A stretch of 64,000 nucleotides of DNA, from contig NZ_FQUX01000006.1 in the NCBI RefSeq assembly GCF_900129275.1, positions 1 to 64,000 of the forward strand. The letters run 5' to 3'. Under the pieces are notes generated by a model that saw nothing but the letters and a program-made list of their open reading frames with translations, was not told the origin of the DNA and did not search any database. This DNA comes from Arenibacter palladensis. GTDB lineage: Bacteria; Bacteroidota; Bacteroidia; Flavobacteriales; Flavobacteriaceae. Numbering within the stretch: the first letter of the stretch is position 1; each line of letters begins with the position of its first letter. The translations under genes and the position numbers were made by a program. Shown here piece by piece: positions 17,382-28,869 of the stretch.

Positions 17382-20300
17382 TTATTTACTCACATAAATA
17401 TAACCACTATCTGTAATATTCTGCTGTTTATTTTCATATTGGAAAATATAATAATAAACTCCTGCGGGCAAATAATTGTTTCCAGTTACAGTAGATCTTG
17501 CCTTGGATCTACCGTCAAATACATTATTTTGGTTGTTATACCCTTTACCTTCGTAAACGGAAACACCCCATCTATTGAATATTTTTAAGGTATTGTTATT
17601 GGCATTTCTAACTCCCCTAATAAATAGGAAGTCGTTTTTGCCATCAGAATTAGGGGTCACAAGTTGATTTACTTCAATTTTTTCATCCTCATCCCCTTCT
17701 TCAATAATAACTGTTACCGTGCCAGTATCACAATTCTCCGCATTGGCAGCTTCACATATCATGTAGTCGATAGTGTAAGTACCATCGGCAGTGCCGGGGG
17801 CCACACTTACACTTCCATCCTCATTGATCGTTAGAACAGCCGTTGGCGTAGAAGTGAGCACCACATCTGTAGCAGCTACCGGATCGCCATTAAGGGTATC
17901 GTTGTCCAGCACGTTGCTACCAAGGATCAGTCCAGTGTTATCCGTATCTGTTGTATATGCGTCGTCTACCGCAACAATTACATTGTCCATATCAGGGCCT
18001 ACCTGAACGGTTACCGTACCAGTATCACAATTGTCCGTATTGGAAACTTCACAGATGGTATATTCTATGGTGTAGATGCCATCGGCAGTACCCGGGGCAA
18101 TGCTAACGCTGCCATCCTCGTTTATGGTAAGTTCGTCCGTTGCTGTGGAAGTAAGAATTACATCCTCAGCGGCTACCAACTCGCCGTTGATGGTGTCGTT
18201 GCCAAGCACGTTGCTATCGGGTATAACACCACTAACTCCGGTTTCCACGCCATAGGTGTCATCCACGGCATCGATCACATTGTCCATATCAGGACCTACC
18301 TGAACGGTTACCGTACCCGTATCGCAATTGTCCGTATTGGTTACCTCACAGATGGTATATTCTATAGTGTAGGTGCCATCGGCAGTGCCGGGTGCCACGC
18401 TAACGCTGCCATCCTCGTTTATGGTAAGTTCGTCCGTTGCTGTGGAAGTAAGAATTACATCCTCAGCGGCTACCACCTCGCCGTTGATGGTATCGTTGCC
18501 AAGCACGTTGCTATCGGGTATAACACCACTAACTCCGGTTTCCACCCCATAAGTGTCGTCCACGGCAACAATTACATTGTCCATATCGGGACCTACCTGA
18601 ACGGTTACCGTACCGGTATCACAATTGTCCGTATTGGAAACTTCACAGATGGTATATTCTATAGTGTAGATGCCATCGGCAGTGCCGGGGGCCACGCTAA
18701 CGCTGCCATCCTCGTTTATGGTAAGTTCGTCCGTTGCTGTGGAAGTAAGAATTACATCCTCAGCGGCTACCACCTCGCCGTTGATGGTGTCGTTGCCAAG
18801 CACATTGCTATCGGGTATAACACCACTAACTCCGGTTTCCACGCCATAAGTGTCATCCACGGCATCGATCACATTATCCATATCGGGGCCTACCTGAACG
18901 GTTACCGTACCAGTATCGCAATTGTCCGTATTGGCCACCTCACAAATGGTATATTCCATAGTGTAGGTGCCATCGGCAGTGCCGGGGGCCACGCTAACGC
19001 TGCCATCCTCGTTTATGGTAAGCTCGTCCGTTGCTGTGGAAGTAAGAATTACGTCCTCAGCGGCTACCAACTCGCCGTTGATGGTGTCGTTGCCAAGCAC
19101 ATTGATATCGGGTATAACACCGCTAACTCCGGTTTCCACGCCATAAGTGTCGTCCACGGCATCGATCACATTATCCATATCGGGGCCTACCTGAACGGTT
19201 ACCGTACCAGTATCGCAATTGTCCGTATTGGCCACCTCACAAATGGTATATTCCATAGTGTAGGTGCCATCGGCAGTGCCGGGGGCCACGCTAACGCTGC
19301 CATCCTCGTTTATGGTAAGTTCGTCCGTTGGTGTGGAAGTAAGAATTACGTCCTCAGCGGCTACCACCTCGCCGTTGATGGTGTCGTTGCCAAGCACATT
19401 GCTATCGGGTATAACACCACTAACTCCGGTTTCCACGCCATAAGTGTCGTCCACGGCATCGATCACATTATCCATATCGGGACCTACCTGAACGGTTACC
19501 GTACCCGTATCACAATTGTCCGTATTGGCCAACTCACAGATAGTATATTCTATAGTGTAGGTGCCATCGGCAGTGCCGGGGGCCACGCTAACGCTGCCAT
19601 CCTCGTTTATGGTAAGTTCGTCCGTTGGCGTAGAGGTAAGCACTACGTCCTCAGCGGCTACCACCTCGCCGTTGATGGTGTCGTTGCCAAGCACATTGCT
19701 ATCTGGAATAACACCACTAACTCCGGTTTCCACCCCATAGGTGTCGTCCACCGCATCGATCACGTTGTCCATATCGGGACCTACCTGAATGGTTACTGTG
19801 GCCGATGCACAAACATTAGGATCGGGAATAACGTTACATACTTGATAAACTATAGTTACAGTTGTATTGGATTCCGATTCAACAGGAGTATAGTTCAAGA
19901 AACCAGTTTCTTCATCAAAAAGAACAGTTCCTAAGGCGCTGCCACCAATCATGGATAAAGAGGTAATACCCAAATTGTCAGGGTGATTATTAGGCAAGTA
20001 ATCATCATTTTCCAAAATATTGATCGCTACTTCTGTCAAGGCAGGGGTTGACCCGGAGTCATCCCTCGCAGTTGCAACAAGTGGATCAGGATCTGTTCCA
20101 TTTGGATTTCCGTCATTGTCACAATCAAGAACCTCCCAATCTACACTAGGTGTTAGGGTTACACTTTCGGGAAGGTAATCACATGGATCTAAAGGATCTG
20201 TACCATCAGTTTTCTCGTCCTCATTGGTTACCCCATCCCCGTCGCAGTCAGTATCGTTCCATGTACTGGAAGGAGCTACAGTTTGGTGGGCCAAAACAAA

Positions 20301-21821
20301 ATCGCAGGAATCCAAGGGATCAGTTCCATCAGTTTTCTCATCTTCATTGGTCACCCCATCCCCGTCACAATCAGCAATTAAATATGCGCCACTTTGCGGC
20401 AAGGTTATATGTTCAGGATTATAATCACAGGGATCCAAAGGATCCGTGCCATCGGTTTTCTCGTCCTCGTTAGTTACCCCATCACCGTCACAGTCCTCAT
20501 CGTTCCATGTACTGGAAGGAGCTACAGTTTGGTGGGCCAAAACAAAATCGCAGGAATCCAAGGGATCAGTTCCATCAGTTTTCTCATCTTCATTTGTCAC
20601 CCCATCCCCGTCACAATCAGCATCTAAATAAGCGCCACTTTGCGCCAAGGTAATGTGTTCAGGATTATAATCGCAGGGGTCCAAAGGATCTGTGCCATCG
20701 GTTTTCTCATCTTCATTGGTCACCCCATCCCCGTCGCAATCGGAATTTTTCCATTCCGTTGAAGGAGAACAGTTTTGATGCGCCAAAACAAAATCGCAGG
20801 GATCCAAAGGATCTGTGCCGTCTTCTTTTTCTTTTTCATTGGTCACCCCATCGCCGTCGCAATCGGCATTTTTCCATTCCGTTGAAGGAGAACAGTTTTG
20901 ATGGGCCAAAACAAAATCACAGGGATCCAAAGGATCTGTGCCATCTTCTTTTTCTTTTCCATTAGTTACCCCATCCCCATCACAATCCGCATTTTTCCAT
21001 TCCGTTGAAGGATCACAGTTTTGGTGAGCCAAAACAAAATCGCAGGGATCCAAAGGATCTGTGCCATCTTCCTTTTCTTTAATATTCGTTACACCGTCAC
21101 CGTCACAATCTGCATTTTTCCATTCAGTTGTAGGAGCACAGTTCTGGTGGGCCAAAACAAAATCGCAGGAATCTAAGGGATCTGTACCATCGGACTTTTC
21201 TTTATTGTTCGTTACACCGTCTCCGTCACAATCTGCATTTTTCCAGGTGTTTGAAGGTGTACAATTCTGGTGCGCCAGAACAAAATCGCAGGAATCCAAG
21301 GGATCTGTACCATCGGCCTTTTCTTTATTATTGGTTACACCGTCACCGTCACAATCCGCATTTTTCCAGGCATTTGATGGAGTACAATTCTGGTGGGCCA
21401 AAACAAAATCGCAGGGATCATTAGGGTTCGTACCATCCTCATTTTCTTTATCATTGGTCACCCCATCCCCGTCAGTATCCATCGTAGTAGCAAATGATGA
21501 AACTTCAAAAACTGATGGAATAGGACTTATTTTATTTATCGCGTTAGAATTAAAGATTCCTGAAAAATCCTTTACATTACTGGATAAATCAAGATCACCA
21601 AAAGAGAAAAGATCCCAAAATTCGTTTGAAAGATTCTCCTTTACATTTGATGTCGCATTAACATAGTCTCCATTTTCTATGGATATCCCATTAATGGATT
21701 TAAAATTATAGGCAGGAGTATTCCCATAGGAGGACGAACTTCCAAAAACTAATATAACAGTGATAAGTGAAAAATAACGAGCCAATTTGCCGAAACATTT
21801 CACAAAAGTAAAATTCTCCAT
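17382..21821 (-). CDS. Repeat adhesin with T9SS type B (gliding motility-associated) C-terminal domain (1479 aa)
   Basis: Signal peptide at about 1-33. Residues about 113-580 carry eleven thrombospondin type 3-like calcium motifs (DCDGDGVTN) plus a degenerate twelfth, in 41-residue units. A linker (about 585-680) precedes seven tandem 99-residue cadherin/VCBS-like domains (about 680-1372) with DAVDDTYG, NVLGNDTING and INEDGSVSVAPG motifs, six of them almost identical. The last ~90 residues are a type B C-terminal domain (VTPNSDGKNDFLFIRG, KIFNRWGVSVYEG, GVYYYIF, GYIYVSK). Such proteins are exported by T9SS and displayed on the surface, often as adhesins. The porP/sprF and ompA genes directly downstream support this. 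Calcium binding is predicted from the Asp pattern. Confidence 0.95.
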   Translation of the reverse strand: MENFTFVKCFGKLARYFSLITVILVFGSSSSYGNTPAYNFKSINGISIENGDYVNATSNVKENLSNEFWDLFSFGDLDLSSNVKDFSGIFNSNAINKISPIPSVFEVSSFATTMDTDGDGVTNDKENEDGTNPNDPCDFVLAHQNCTPSNAWKNADCDGDGVTNNKEKADGTDPLDSCDFVLAHQNCTPSNTWKNADCDGDGVTNNKEKSDGTDPLDSCDFVLAHQNCAPTTEWKNADCDGDGVTNIKEKEDGTDPLDPCDFVLAHQNCDPSTEWKNADCDGDGVTNGKEKEDGTDPLDPCDFVLAHQNCSPSTEWKNADCDGDGVTNEKEKEDGTDPLDPCDFVLAHQNCSPSTEWKNSDCDGDGVTNEDEKTDGTDPLDPCDYNPEHITLAQSGAYLDADCDGDGVTNEDEKTDGTDPLDSCDFVLAHQTVAPSSTWNDEDCDGDGVTNEDEKTDGTDPLDPCDYNPEHITLPQSGAYLIADCDGDGVTNEDEKTDGTDPLDSCDFVLAHQTVAPSSTWNDTDCDGDGVTNEDEKTDGTDPLDPCDYLPESVTLTPSVDWEVLDCDNDGNPNGTDPDPLVATARDDSGSTPALTEVAINILENDDYLPNNHPDNLGITSLSMIGGSALGTVLFDEETGFLNYTPVESESNTTVTIVYQVCNVIPDPNVCASATVTIQVGPDMDNVIDAVDDTYGVETGVSGVIPDSNVLGNDTINGEVVAAEDVVLTSTPTDELTINEDGSVSVAPGTADGTYTIEYTICELANTDNCDTGTVTVQVGPDMDNVIDAVDDTYGVETGVSGVIPDSNVLGNDTINGEVVAAEDVILTSTPTDELTINEDGSVSVAPGTADGTYTMEYTICEVANTDNCDTGTVTVQVGPDMDNVIDAVDDTYGVETGVSGVIPDINVLGNDTINGELVAAEDVILTSTATDELTINEDGSVSVAPGTADGTYTMEYTICEVANTDNCDTGTVTVQVGPDMDNVIDAVDDTYGVETGVSGVIPDSNVLGNDTINGEVVAAEDVILTSTATDELTINEDGSVSVAPGTADGIYTIEYTICEVSNTDNCDTGTVTVQVGPDMDNVIVAVDDTYGVETGVSGVIPDSNVLGNDTINGEVVAAEDVILTSTATDELTINEDGSVSVAPGTADGTYTIEYTICEVTNTDNCDTGTVTVQVGPDMDNVIDAVDDTYGVETGVSGVIPDSNVLGNDTINGELVAAEDVILTSTATDELTINEDGSVSIAPGTADGIYTIEYTICEVSNTDNCDTGTVTVQVGPDMDNVIVAVDDAYTTDTDNTGLILGSNVLDNDTLNGDPVAATDVVLTSTPTAVLTINEDGSVSVAPGTADGTYTIDYMICEAANAENCDTGTVTVIIEEGDEDEKIEVNQLVTPNSDGKNDFLFIRGVRNANNNTLKIFNRWGVSVYEGKGYNNQNNVFDGRSKARSTVTGNNYLPAGVYYYIFQYENKQQNITDSGYIYVSK
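17706..19784 (-). repeat. Seven 297-bp coding repeats
   Basis: Seven in-frame 99-codon units. Units 1-6 in protein order (about 18003-19784) differ at only a few codons (S/I, V/L, P/A, V/M changes). Unit 7 (about 17706-18002) is diverged in its first half (DAYTTDTDNTG) but keeps INEDGSVSVAPGTADGTYT. The spacing of the conserved boundary is exactly 297 bp throughout. Confidence 0.93.
20070..21482 (-). repeat. Thrombospondin type 3-like repeat array
   Basis: Twelve roughly 123-bp coding units, each carrying D.DGDGVTN and a conserved Cys. The first units share CDFVLAHQNC linkers. From the eighth unit the linkers alternate between two types (CDYNPEHIT and CDFVLAHQTVAPS), showing that a two-unit block was duplicated. 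Confidence 0.9.
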
Positions 21822-22439
21822 AAATGATAGTTTTATAACAACTCATCACCATGGCATAATAGGTAATATAGAAAAGTAAGAAGTTGGGGCCAACTCCAAT
21901 ATTACATGCAAGATATATCTAAAAAATCAATAGTCATAAGGTTTTCAAGCCATAAATCATATAAAATCTGCCAACAACCGTATTACTCGACAAAGTGTTA
22001 ATTGTTTTATAAAACGACCTCAAAGATATTGCGTTTATGAGTTAAAAATAGATCGTAAAGCAATCATTCATTGTAAGTTTTTTCCTAGTTAAAAAGTAGA
22101 CAAAAGACTAATTTAATCCCGAAATTGAACAATTATTATTTTCCAAAATGACTCTAGTTAGTCAGCTTTAAAAGCGGAATAAAGTTTGCTGAAATTCCGA
22201 AACTTCGTAAAAAGAATCCCAAAGAATTAATTGCCAACCTGAAAAAAATTAAGCTAAAAAAACGACCCTAAACCTACCCAATCATACACCCTAAACTCAA
22301 ATGAACTAAAACCAAGTATGAATGAAATGCAGCGTTTAATCCAGAATATCTACCAATAATTATTTCTTTGCCTTATTTACCGGTATTTGCTGGTTGAAAA
22401 AAATTAATTTGACTTATTTTTGCCGAAATCAAATAATCA
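21822..22439. other. Intergenic region between divergent genes
   Basis: About 620 bp between the type B adhesin (minus) and prfC (plus). AT-rich, with no ORF or RNA gene that I can support. The prfC promoter lies at its right end. A promoter for the adhesin cassette should be near 21830-21950, but no clear box was seen. Confidence 0.5.
22393..22422 (+). promoter_or_regulatory. Promoter of prfC
   Basis: TATTTTTG at 22415-22422 matches TAnnTTTG. A TTG (22394-22396) lies 18 nt upstream, close to the -33 position. The ATG is 17 nt downstream, giving a very short leader. Confidence 0.6.
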
Positions 22440-24029
22440 ATGAGTTTTAGGGAACAAATTGAAAGAAGAAGGACTTTCGGTATAATATCACATCCCGATG
22501 CGGGGAAAACAACGCTCACGGAAAAATTACTACTTTTCGGGGGTGCCATTCAGGAAGCGGGAGCCGTGAAAAACAATAAGATAAAGAAGACGGCCACCAG
22601 TGACTTCATGGAAATTGAAAAACAAAGGGGTATTTCGGTAGCCACCTCTGTTCTTGCCTTTTTATACAAAGACAAAAAAATAAATATCCTGGATACCCCA
22701 GGTCACAAGGATTTTGCTGAAGATACCTTTAGAACCCTTACGGCCGTTGATAGCGTAATTGTTGTCATTGATGTTGCCAAAGGTGTGGAGGAGCAAACTG
22801 AAAAATTGGTAGAAGTTTGTAGAATGCGTAACATCCCAATGATCGTATTCATTAACAAATTGGACCGGGAAGGGAAGGATGCCTTCGATTTATTGGACGA
22901 AGTTGAACAAAAATTGGGCCTTTCAGTAACTCCTTTAAGTTTCCCCATTGGTATGGGGTATGATTTTAAAGGAATCTACAATATTTACGAAAAAAACATA
23001 AACCTTTTTAGCGGGGATAGTAAAAAGAATATTGAAGATACCATTGCTTTCGACGATATAAATAACCCTCAGCTTGAAAAAATCATCGGAACCAAAGCAG
23101 CCACGGAACTTAGGGACAATTTAGAATTGGTTAATGGGGTATACCCACCATTTGACAAGGAAAGTTACCTCAAGGGAACACAGCAACCCGTATTTTTTGG
23201 TTCCGCCCTTAACAATTTTGGGGTAAGGGAACTATTGGACTGTTTTATAGATATTGCTCCCTCGCCGCGGGCAAAAATGGCAGAAGAACGTCTGGTCCAA
23301 GCCAATGAAAAAGAATTAACGGGCTTTGTATTTAAGATACACGCCAATATGGATCCCAAGCACAGGGACCGGCTTGCATTCATAAAAATAGTTTCCGGTA
23401 CTTTTGAAAGAAACAAACCCTATTTACACGTTCGCCAAAACAAAAATTTAAAATTCTCCAGTCCCAATGCATTTTTTGCCGAAAAAAAGGAAATTGTGGA
23501 TATTTCCTATCCAGGGGATATTGTTGGACTGCATGATACCGGGAATTTCAAAATTGGGGACACTTTAACGGAGGGTGAAATTTTACATTATAAAGGCATA
23601 CCCAGTTTTTCCCCGGAACATTTTAGATATATCAATAATGCCGATCCTATGAAAGCCAAGCAGCTTAACAAGGGAATTGATCAGTTGATGGATGAGGGTG
23701 TCGCCCAGTTATTCACTTTGGAAATGAATAATAGAAAGGTAATAGGAACCGTGGGCGCCCTACAATTTGAAGTGATACAATACCGTTTGGAGCATGAATA
23801 TGGCGCCAAATGTACGTATGAGAATTTCCCGGTTTACAAAGCGTGCTGGGTAGACCCAAAAGATAAGAATAGTGAGGAATTTAAGGAGTTTAAACGAGTA
23901 AAACAGAAGTTTTTGGCCAAGGACAAGAGAAAACAACTCGTTTTTCTTGCGGACTCCCAGTTTTCATTGCAGATGACACAGCAAAAATATCCCAATGTAA
24001 AACTGCATTTTACTTCAGAATTCGACTAA
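22440..24029 (+). CDS. prfC: Peptide chain release factor 3
   Basis: Of 529 residues, the usual length of RF3. A translational GTPase that removes RF1/RF2 from the ribosome after peptide release. The GTPase domain shows G1 [13 protein letters not shown] (17-29), the switch region [10 protein letters not shown]3 DTPGHKDF and G4 NKLD, followed by the EF-Tu-like domain 2 and an RF3-type C-terminal domain ([21 protein letters not shown]). It starts at the first ATG behind a well-placed promoter. It is a single gene, divergent from the adhesin cassette, and convergent with the DUF3467 gene across a shared terminator. Confidence 0.97.
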   Translation: MSFREQIERRRTFGIISHPDAGKTTLTEKLLLFGGAIQEAGAVKNNKIKKTATSDFMEIEKQRGISVATSVLAFLYKDKKINILDTPGHKDFAEDTFRTLTAVDSVIVVIDVAKGVEEQTEKLVEVCRMRNIPMIVFINKLDREGKDAFDLLDEVEQKLGLSVTPLSFPIGMGYDFKGIYNIYEKNINLFSGDSKKNIEDTIAFDDINNPQLEKIIGTKAATELRDNLELVNGVYPPFDKESYLKGTQQPVFFGSALNNFGVRELLDCFIDIAPSPRAKMAEERLVQANEKELTGFVFKIHANMDPKHRDRLAFIKIVSGTFERNKPYLHVRQNKNLKFSSPNAFFAEKKEIVDISYPGDIVGLHDTGNFKIGDTLTEGEILHYKGIPSFSPEHFRYINNADPMKAKQLNKGIDQLMDEGVAQLFTLEMNNRKVIGTVGALQFEVIQYRLEHEYGAKCTYENFPVYKACWVDPKDKNSEEFKEFKRVKQKFLAKDKRKQLVFLADSQFSLQMTQQKYPNVKLHFTSEFD

Positions 24030-24053
24030 TAGCATTTGGATTCCCTTATAATT

Positions 24054-24086
24054 AAAAAACCTTCTGTAACTACAGAAGGTTTTTTG
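24054..24086. terminator. Bidirectional terminator between prfC and the DUF3467 gene
   Basis: Perfect 10-bp stem ACCTTCTGTA/TACAGAAGGT, with A-run before and T-run after, so it can act on both strands between the convergent genes. Confidence 0.9.
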
Positions 24087-24090
24087 ATTT

Positions 24091-24402
24091 TTAAGCCTCA
24101 CCGGTTGGTCCAAAATTTAATGGAATTGGGGGCTGCTCATAATCTTTTATGGTTCCATGGGCCTTTTCAAAGCGACTAACATTATCGCCTAGGGCCTTTA
24201 AGAATTTCTTGGCATGCTGCGGGGTAAGCACAATTCTACTTTTTACCTTTGCCTTGGGAGCACCGGGCATCATACTAATAAAATCCACTACAAACTCCGA
24301 AACAGAATGATTGATTATAGCCAAATTGGAATATATTCCTTCAGCTGTTTTCTCATCCAATTCTATATTGATCTGTTTTTGGTTCTGGTCTTTATCACTC
24401 AT
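24091..24402 (-). CDS. DUF3467 domain protein
   Basis: Of 103 residues and recognisable as DUF3467 (INIELDEKTAEGIYSNLAIINHS, FVVDF, PGAPKAKVKSRIVLTPQHAKKFLKAL). The family is small, soluble and common in Bacteroidota, often directly downstream of rpoC as here. Its function is not established. It lies 106 bp behind rpoC, from which it is separated by an intrinsic terminator, so it is either read through or has its own promoter. No signal peptide or membrane segment. The first half resembles a transthyretin-like beta sheet by pattern only. Confidence 0.9.
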   Translation of the reverse strand: MSDKDQNQKQINIELDEKTAEGIYSNLAIINHSVSEFVVDFISMMPGAPKAKVKSRIVLTPQHAKKFLKALGDNVSRFEKAHGTIKDYEQPPIPLNFGPTGEA

Positions 24403-24467
24403 TATATAAAATGATTATCTATTACTATTTAATTAAATGGTAAAGAACAATTAATTTGTCAATTGTC

Positions 24468-24500
24468 CAAAAAAAAACCTCGGTGAATAACACCGAGGTT
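24468..24500 (-). terminator. Intrinsic terminator behind rpoC
   Basis: On minus AACCTCGGTG, 5-nt loop, CACCGAGGTT followed by a run of T. The 10-bp stem is perfect and begins 9 bp after the rpoC stop codon. Confidence 0.9.
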
Positions 24501-24508
24501 CTAATTAT

Positions 24509-27500
24509 TTAGAATTTCAATTCCTCTTTTCGGGCCATGATTTCATCGTATTCCTCTTTGGAGCCTACAATGATATTTTCATAATCCCTCATACCCGTAC
24601 CTGCTGGTATTTTATGACCAACAATAACGTTTTCTTTCAATCCTTCCAGAGTATCTATCTTACCGCTAACAGCAGCTTCGTTAAGTACTTTGGTCGTTTC
24701 TTGGAAAGAAGCGGCCGAGATAAATGATTTCGTCTGCAAGGAAGCACGTGTAATTCCTTGTAGGATAGGTGTAGCAGTTGCTGCTACAGCATCCCTAGCC
24801 GTCACCAAATTCTTATCGTTACGTTTAAGAATAGAATTTTCATCCCTTAATTCACGGGCACTTACAATCTGACCTGGTTTTAAATTTTCGGAATCACCTG
24901 CATCTTCTACCACTTTCTGTCCAAAAATCTCGTCGTTCTCTTGGATGAAATCATCTTTGTGAACCAATTGATTTTCCAAGAAGATAGTATCTCCCGGATC
25001 TTCTATACGTACTTTACGCATCATTTGACGAACTACCACCTCAAAGTGCTTATCATTGATCTTCACCCCTTGTAAACGATATACTTCCTGAACTTCGTTC
25101 ACCAAGTATTGTTGTACAGCTGAAGGTCCTTTGATTGCCAAAATGTCCTCTGGAGTGATTGATCCATCGGATAATGGCATCCCGGCACGTACATAATCAT
25201 TTTCTTGAACAAGAATTTGATTAGACAGTTTCACCAAGTATTTCTTAACCTCACCCAGTTTGGATTCAATGATAATCTCACGGTTACCTCTCTTTATCTT
25301 ACCAAAGGAAACAACACCATCTATCTCGGAAACAACCGCAGGGTTGGATGGGTTACGAGCTTCGAACAATTCGGTAACTCTTGGAAGACCACCGGTAATA
25401 TCCCCAGCCTTAGCCGATTTACGCGGTATTTTTACCAAAATTTTACCTTCGTTGATCTTGTCACCATCATCAACCATAATATGCGATCCAACCGGAAGGT
25501 TATAAGAACGCAACACTTCATCCTTATTGTTCTTGATCAATAAGGTAGGTATCAATTTCTTGTTTCTGGATTCAGAAATTACTTTCTCTTGGAAACCAGT
25601 TTGTTCATCAATTTCTACCTGATAAGTTATACCTTGTTCTATATTCTCATAGGCGATCTGCCCAGGGAATTCTGAAACAATAACCCCGTTATATGGATCC
25701 CAAGAACAAATAACTTGACCTTTCTCGATTTTTTCACCATTCTTAATGAATAACTGTGAACCGTAAGGAATGTTATTGGTACTTAGCGTTATTCCAGATT
25801 TTGCATCTACAACCTTAATCTCTGATGTCCTAGAAATTACTATTTCAGATTTTTTACCTTCTCCATCTTGACTGGAAACTGTCCTTAAATCTTCAATTTC
25901 TGCAATACCAGCAAATCTGGCTTCCAATTTATTTTCTTCAGAGATGTTACCTGCAATACCTCCCACGTGGAAAGTACGCAATGTTAACTGTGTTCCTGGT
26001 TCACCAATAGACTGTGCAGCTACTACACCAACAGCCTCCCCTCTTTGTACCATTTTATTGGTAGACAGGTTTCTTCCATAACATTTACCACAGATACCCT
26101 TCTGGGCCTCACATGTCAATGCAGAACGTACCTCTACTTTTTCAACTGGGGATGCTTCTATCTTCTTAACATCCGATTCCATAATTTCCTGACCTGCCTT
26201 TAAAAGCAATTCTTCAGAAATAGGATCGTAAACGTCATGTAAAGAAACCCTTCCAAGGATACGCTCCCCTAATGTTTCAACAATCTCTTCATTTTTCTTA
26301 AGAGCCTCAACCTGAACCCCTCTAAGAGTCTCACAATCCTCAATATTAATAATTACATCTTGTGAAACATCCACCAAACGACGTGTTAGATAACCTGCAT
26401 CCGCCGTTTTCAACGCCGTATCCGCAAGACCCTTACGTGCACCGTGGGTAGATATAAAGTATTCAAGGATGGATAGACCCTCTTTAAAGTTGGATAAAAT
26501 GGGGTTTTCAATGATTTCCCCACCTCCTGCAGTAGATTTCTTTGGTTTCGCCATTAATCCACGCATACCGGTCAACTGGCGAATCTGCTCCTTGGAACCC
26601 CTTGCACCAGAATCCAACATCATATACACAGAGTTAAATCCTTGCTGATCCTCACGAATACGCTTCATTGCCAATTCTGTCAACATAGCATTGGTAGATG
26701 TCCAAACGTCAATTACCTGATTGTAACGTTCGTTATTGGTAATAAGACCCATGTTATAGTTGGCCATAATACCATCTACCTGTGTATTGGCATCGGCAAT
26801 CATTTCATGCTTTTCTGGTGGAATAATAATATCCCCCAAACTAAAGGACAATCCACCTTTAAAGGCAAATTCATACCCCATAGTTTTGATCTTGTCCAAG
26901 AACTCGGCAGTGGTAGGAACATCGGTAACACTTAATATATTACCAATAATATCCCTAAGCGATTTCTTGTTCAATACCTCATTAATGTAACCCGCCTGCT
27001 CTGGAACTACCATGTTAAACAATACCCTACCAACTGTTGTTGGAATGATCTGATTAACCAATTCACCAGCTTCATTAAAATCCTTGGCACGTACTTTAAT
27101 ACCGGCGTTAAGATCTAATTTTCCCTCATTAAAGGCTATAACCACCTCTTCATAGGAATAGAATGTAAGACCCTCTCCTTTCACCTGTACTTCTGGAGTA
27201 GACTTTCTTTCTTTGGTCATATAATAAAGACCCAAGACCATATCCTGTGATGGTACGGTAATAGGCGAACCATTTGCAGGGTTCAAGATATTATGTGATG
27301 CCAACATTAGAAGTTGCGCCTCCAAAATAGCCTCAGGTCCCAAAGGCAAGTGAACTGCCATTTGATCCCCGTCAAAATCCGCATTAAATGCAGTACATAC
27401 CAATGGGTGCAAACGTATAGCCTTACCTTCAATAAGCTTTGGCTGGAACGCCTGAATACCCAATCTGTGCAATGTAGGAGCACGGTTTAGCAATACCGGA

Positions 27501-28807
27501 TGTCCTTTTAAAACATTTTCAAGTATATCCCAAACTACAGGCTCTTTCTTATCTATAATCTTCTTGGCAGATTTCACCGTTTTTACAATACCTCTTTCAA
27601 TCAGCTTACGGATTACAAAAGGTTTGTATAATTCAGCGGCCATATCTTTTGGCAAACCACATTCAAACAACTGCATTTCAGGTCCAACGACGATTACCGA
27701 ACGAGCCGAATAATCCACACGTTTACCCAAAAGGTTTTGACGGAAACGACCTTGCTTTCCTTTCAATGAATCCGAAAGTGATTTAAGTGGCCTATTGGAT
27801 TCGGTTTTAACTGCAGATGCTTTACGTGTGTTATCAAATAAAGAATCCACTGCCTCTTGAAGCATACGTTTCTCATTTCTAAGAATTACCTCAGGGGCCT
27901 TAATTTCGACCAATCTCTTAAGACGGTTATTTCTTATAATAACCCTTCTGTAAAGATCGTTCAAATCCGAAGTTGCAAAACGACCACCATCCAATGGTAC
28001 TAATGGACGCAATTCTGGCGGAATAACAGGAATTACCTTCATGATCATCCAATCCGGTCTGTTCTCCCTATTTTCTTGGGATTCCCTTAAAGCTTCAACT
28101 ACCTGAAGCCTTTTCAAGGCCTCGGTCTTACGTTGTTTTGAAGTTTCCGTATTGGCCTTATGTCTCAATTCATAAGACAATTGGCTCAAGTCTATTCTTG
28201 CCAAAAGGTCAATAAGACATTCCGCACCCATTTTAGCGATAAACTTGTTTGGGTCGGTATCTTCCAAGTACTGATTCTCTTGTGGAATGGATTCCAATAT
28301 ATTCAAATACTCCTCTTCGCTCAAGAAATCCATTTTTTGGATTTCCTCACCGTCGGGTCCCTTGGCAATACCTGGCTGAATTACTACATAACGCTCGTAG
28401 TAAATGATCATATCCAATTTCTTGGAAGGCAAACCTAATAGGTAACCAATTTTATTGGGCAGAGAACGGAAATACCAGATATGGGCAACAGGAACCACCA
28501 AATTAATGTGTCCTACCCTATCTCTACGTACCTTTTTCTCTGTTACCTCTACCCCACAACGATCACAAACGATACCACGGTAACGGATTCTCTTATATTT
28601 ACCACAAGCACATTCATAATCCTTTACAGGACCAAAAATACGCTCACAGAATAGACCGTCCCGCTCAGGCTTGTGCGTTCTATAGTTAATAGTTTCAGGT
28701 TTCAAAACCTCACCTCTTGACTCTGCCAAAATAGCTTCTGGAGATGCCAAACCGATTGAAATTTTATCGAACCTTTTAATGGTATTATTATCTTTTAGTC
28801 TAGCCAT
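24509..28807 (-). CDS. rpoC: RNA polymerase beta' subunit
   Basis: Of 1432 residues. Catalytic large subunit of RNA polymerase. Visible motifs are the N-terminal zinc site ([19 protein letters not shown], about 66-86), the active-site [12 protein letters not shown] (about 470-480) whose three Asp bind Mg2+, bridge-helix and trigger-loop sequences ([24 protein letters not shown]) and a second Cys cluster ([13 protein letters not shown]). It starts 62 bp after the rpoB stop, in the standard rplKAJL-rpoBC order. A strong terminator follows. Confidence 0.99.
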   Translation of the reverse strand: MARLKDNNTIKRFDKISIGLASPEAILAESRGEVLKPETINYRTHKPERDGLFCERIFGPVKDYECACGKYKRIRYRGIVCDRCGVEVTEKKVRRDRVGHINLVVPVAHIWYFRSLPNKIGYLLGLPSKKLDMIIYYERYVVIQPGIAKGPDGEEIQKMDFLSEEEYLNILESIPQENQYLEDTDPNKFIAKMGAECLIDLLARIDLSQLSYELRHKANTETSKQRKTEALKRLQVVEALRESQENRENRPDWMIMKVIPVIPPELRPLVPLDGGRFATSDLNDLYRRVIIRNNRLKRLVEIKAPEVILRNEKRMLQEAVDSLFDNTRKASAVKTESNRPLKSLSDSLKGKQGRFRQNLLGKRVDYSARSVIVVGPEMQLFECGLPKDMAAELYKPFVIRKLIERGIVKTVKSAKKIIDKKEPVVWDILENVLKGHPVLLNRAPTLHRLGIQAFQPKLIEGKAIRLHPLVCTAFNADFDGDQMAVHLPLGPEAILEAQLLMLASHNILNPANGSPITVPSQDMVLGLYYMTKERKSTPEVQVKGEGLTFYSYEEVVIAFNEGKLDLNAGIKVRAKDFNEAGELVNQIIPTTVGRVLFNMVVPEQAGYINEVLNKKSLRDIIGNILSVTDVPTTAEFLDKIKTMGYEFAFKGGLSFSLGDIIIPPEKHEMIADANTQVDGIMANYNMGLITNNERYNQVIDVWTSTNAMLTELAMKRIREDQQGFNSVYMMLDSGARGSKEQIRQLTGMRGLMAKPKKSTAGGGEIIENPILSNFKEGLSILEYFISTHGARKGLADTALKTADAGYLTRRLVDVSQDVIINIEDCETLRGVQVEALKKNEEIVETLGERILGRVSLHDVYDPISEELLLKAGQEIMESDVKKIEASPVEKVEVRSALTCEAQKGICGKCYGRNLSTNKMVQRGEAVGVVAAQSIGEPGTQLTLRTFHVGGIAGNISEENKLEARFAGIAEIEDLRTVSSQDGEGKKSEIVISRTSEIKVVDAKSGITLSTNNIPYGSQLFIKNGEKIEKGQVICSWDPYNGVIVSEFPGQIAYENIEQGITYQVEIDEQTGFQEKVISESRNKKLIPTLLIKNNKDEVLRSYNLPVGSHIMVDDGDKINEGKILVKIPRKSAKAGDITGGLPRVTELFEARNPSNPAVVSEIDGVVSFGKIKRGNREIIIESKLGEVKKYLVKLSNQILVQENDYVRAGMPLSDGSITPEDILAIKGPSAVQQYLVNEVQEVYRLQGVKINDKHFEVVVRQMMRKVRIEDPGDTIFLENQLVHKDDFIQENDEIFGQKVVEDAGDSENLKPGQIVSARELRDENSILKRNDKNLVTARDAVAATATPILQGITRASLQTKSFISAASFQETTKVLNEAAVSGKIDTLEGLKENVIVGHKIPAGTGMRDYENIIVGSKEEYDEIMARKEELKF

Positions 28808-28869
28808 AACTATATTCTGATACTAATTTAATTCTTGTTATTAGGAATAGTGTTCAAAACCAATCCTTA

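Noticed and set aside
17706-19784. CRISPR-like regular repeats
   Set aside because: The 297-bp units are in frame, contiguous and without unique spacers; no cas genes are present.
21061-21666. A 201-codon plus-strand frame across the calcium repeats, with related ones at 20150-20965
   Set aside because: Shadow frames caused by the repetitive codons of the minus-strand adhesin; the translations are low-complexity with no start signals.
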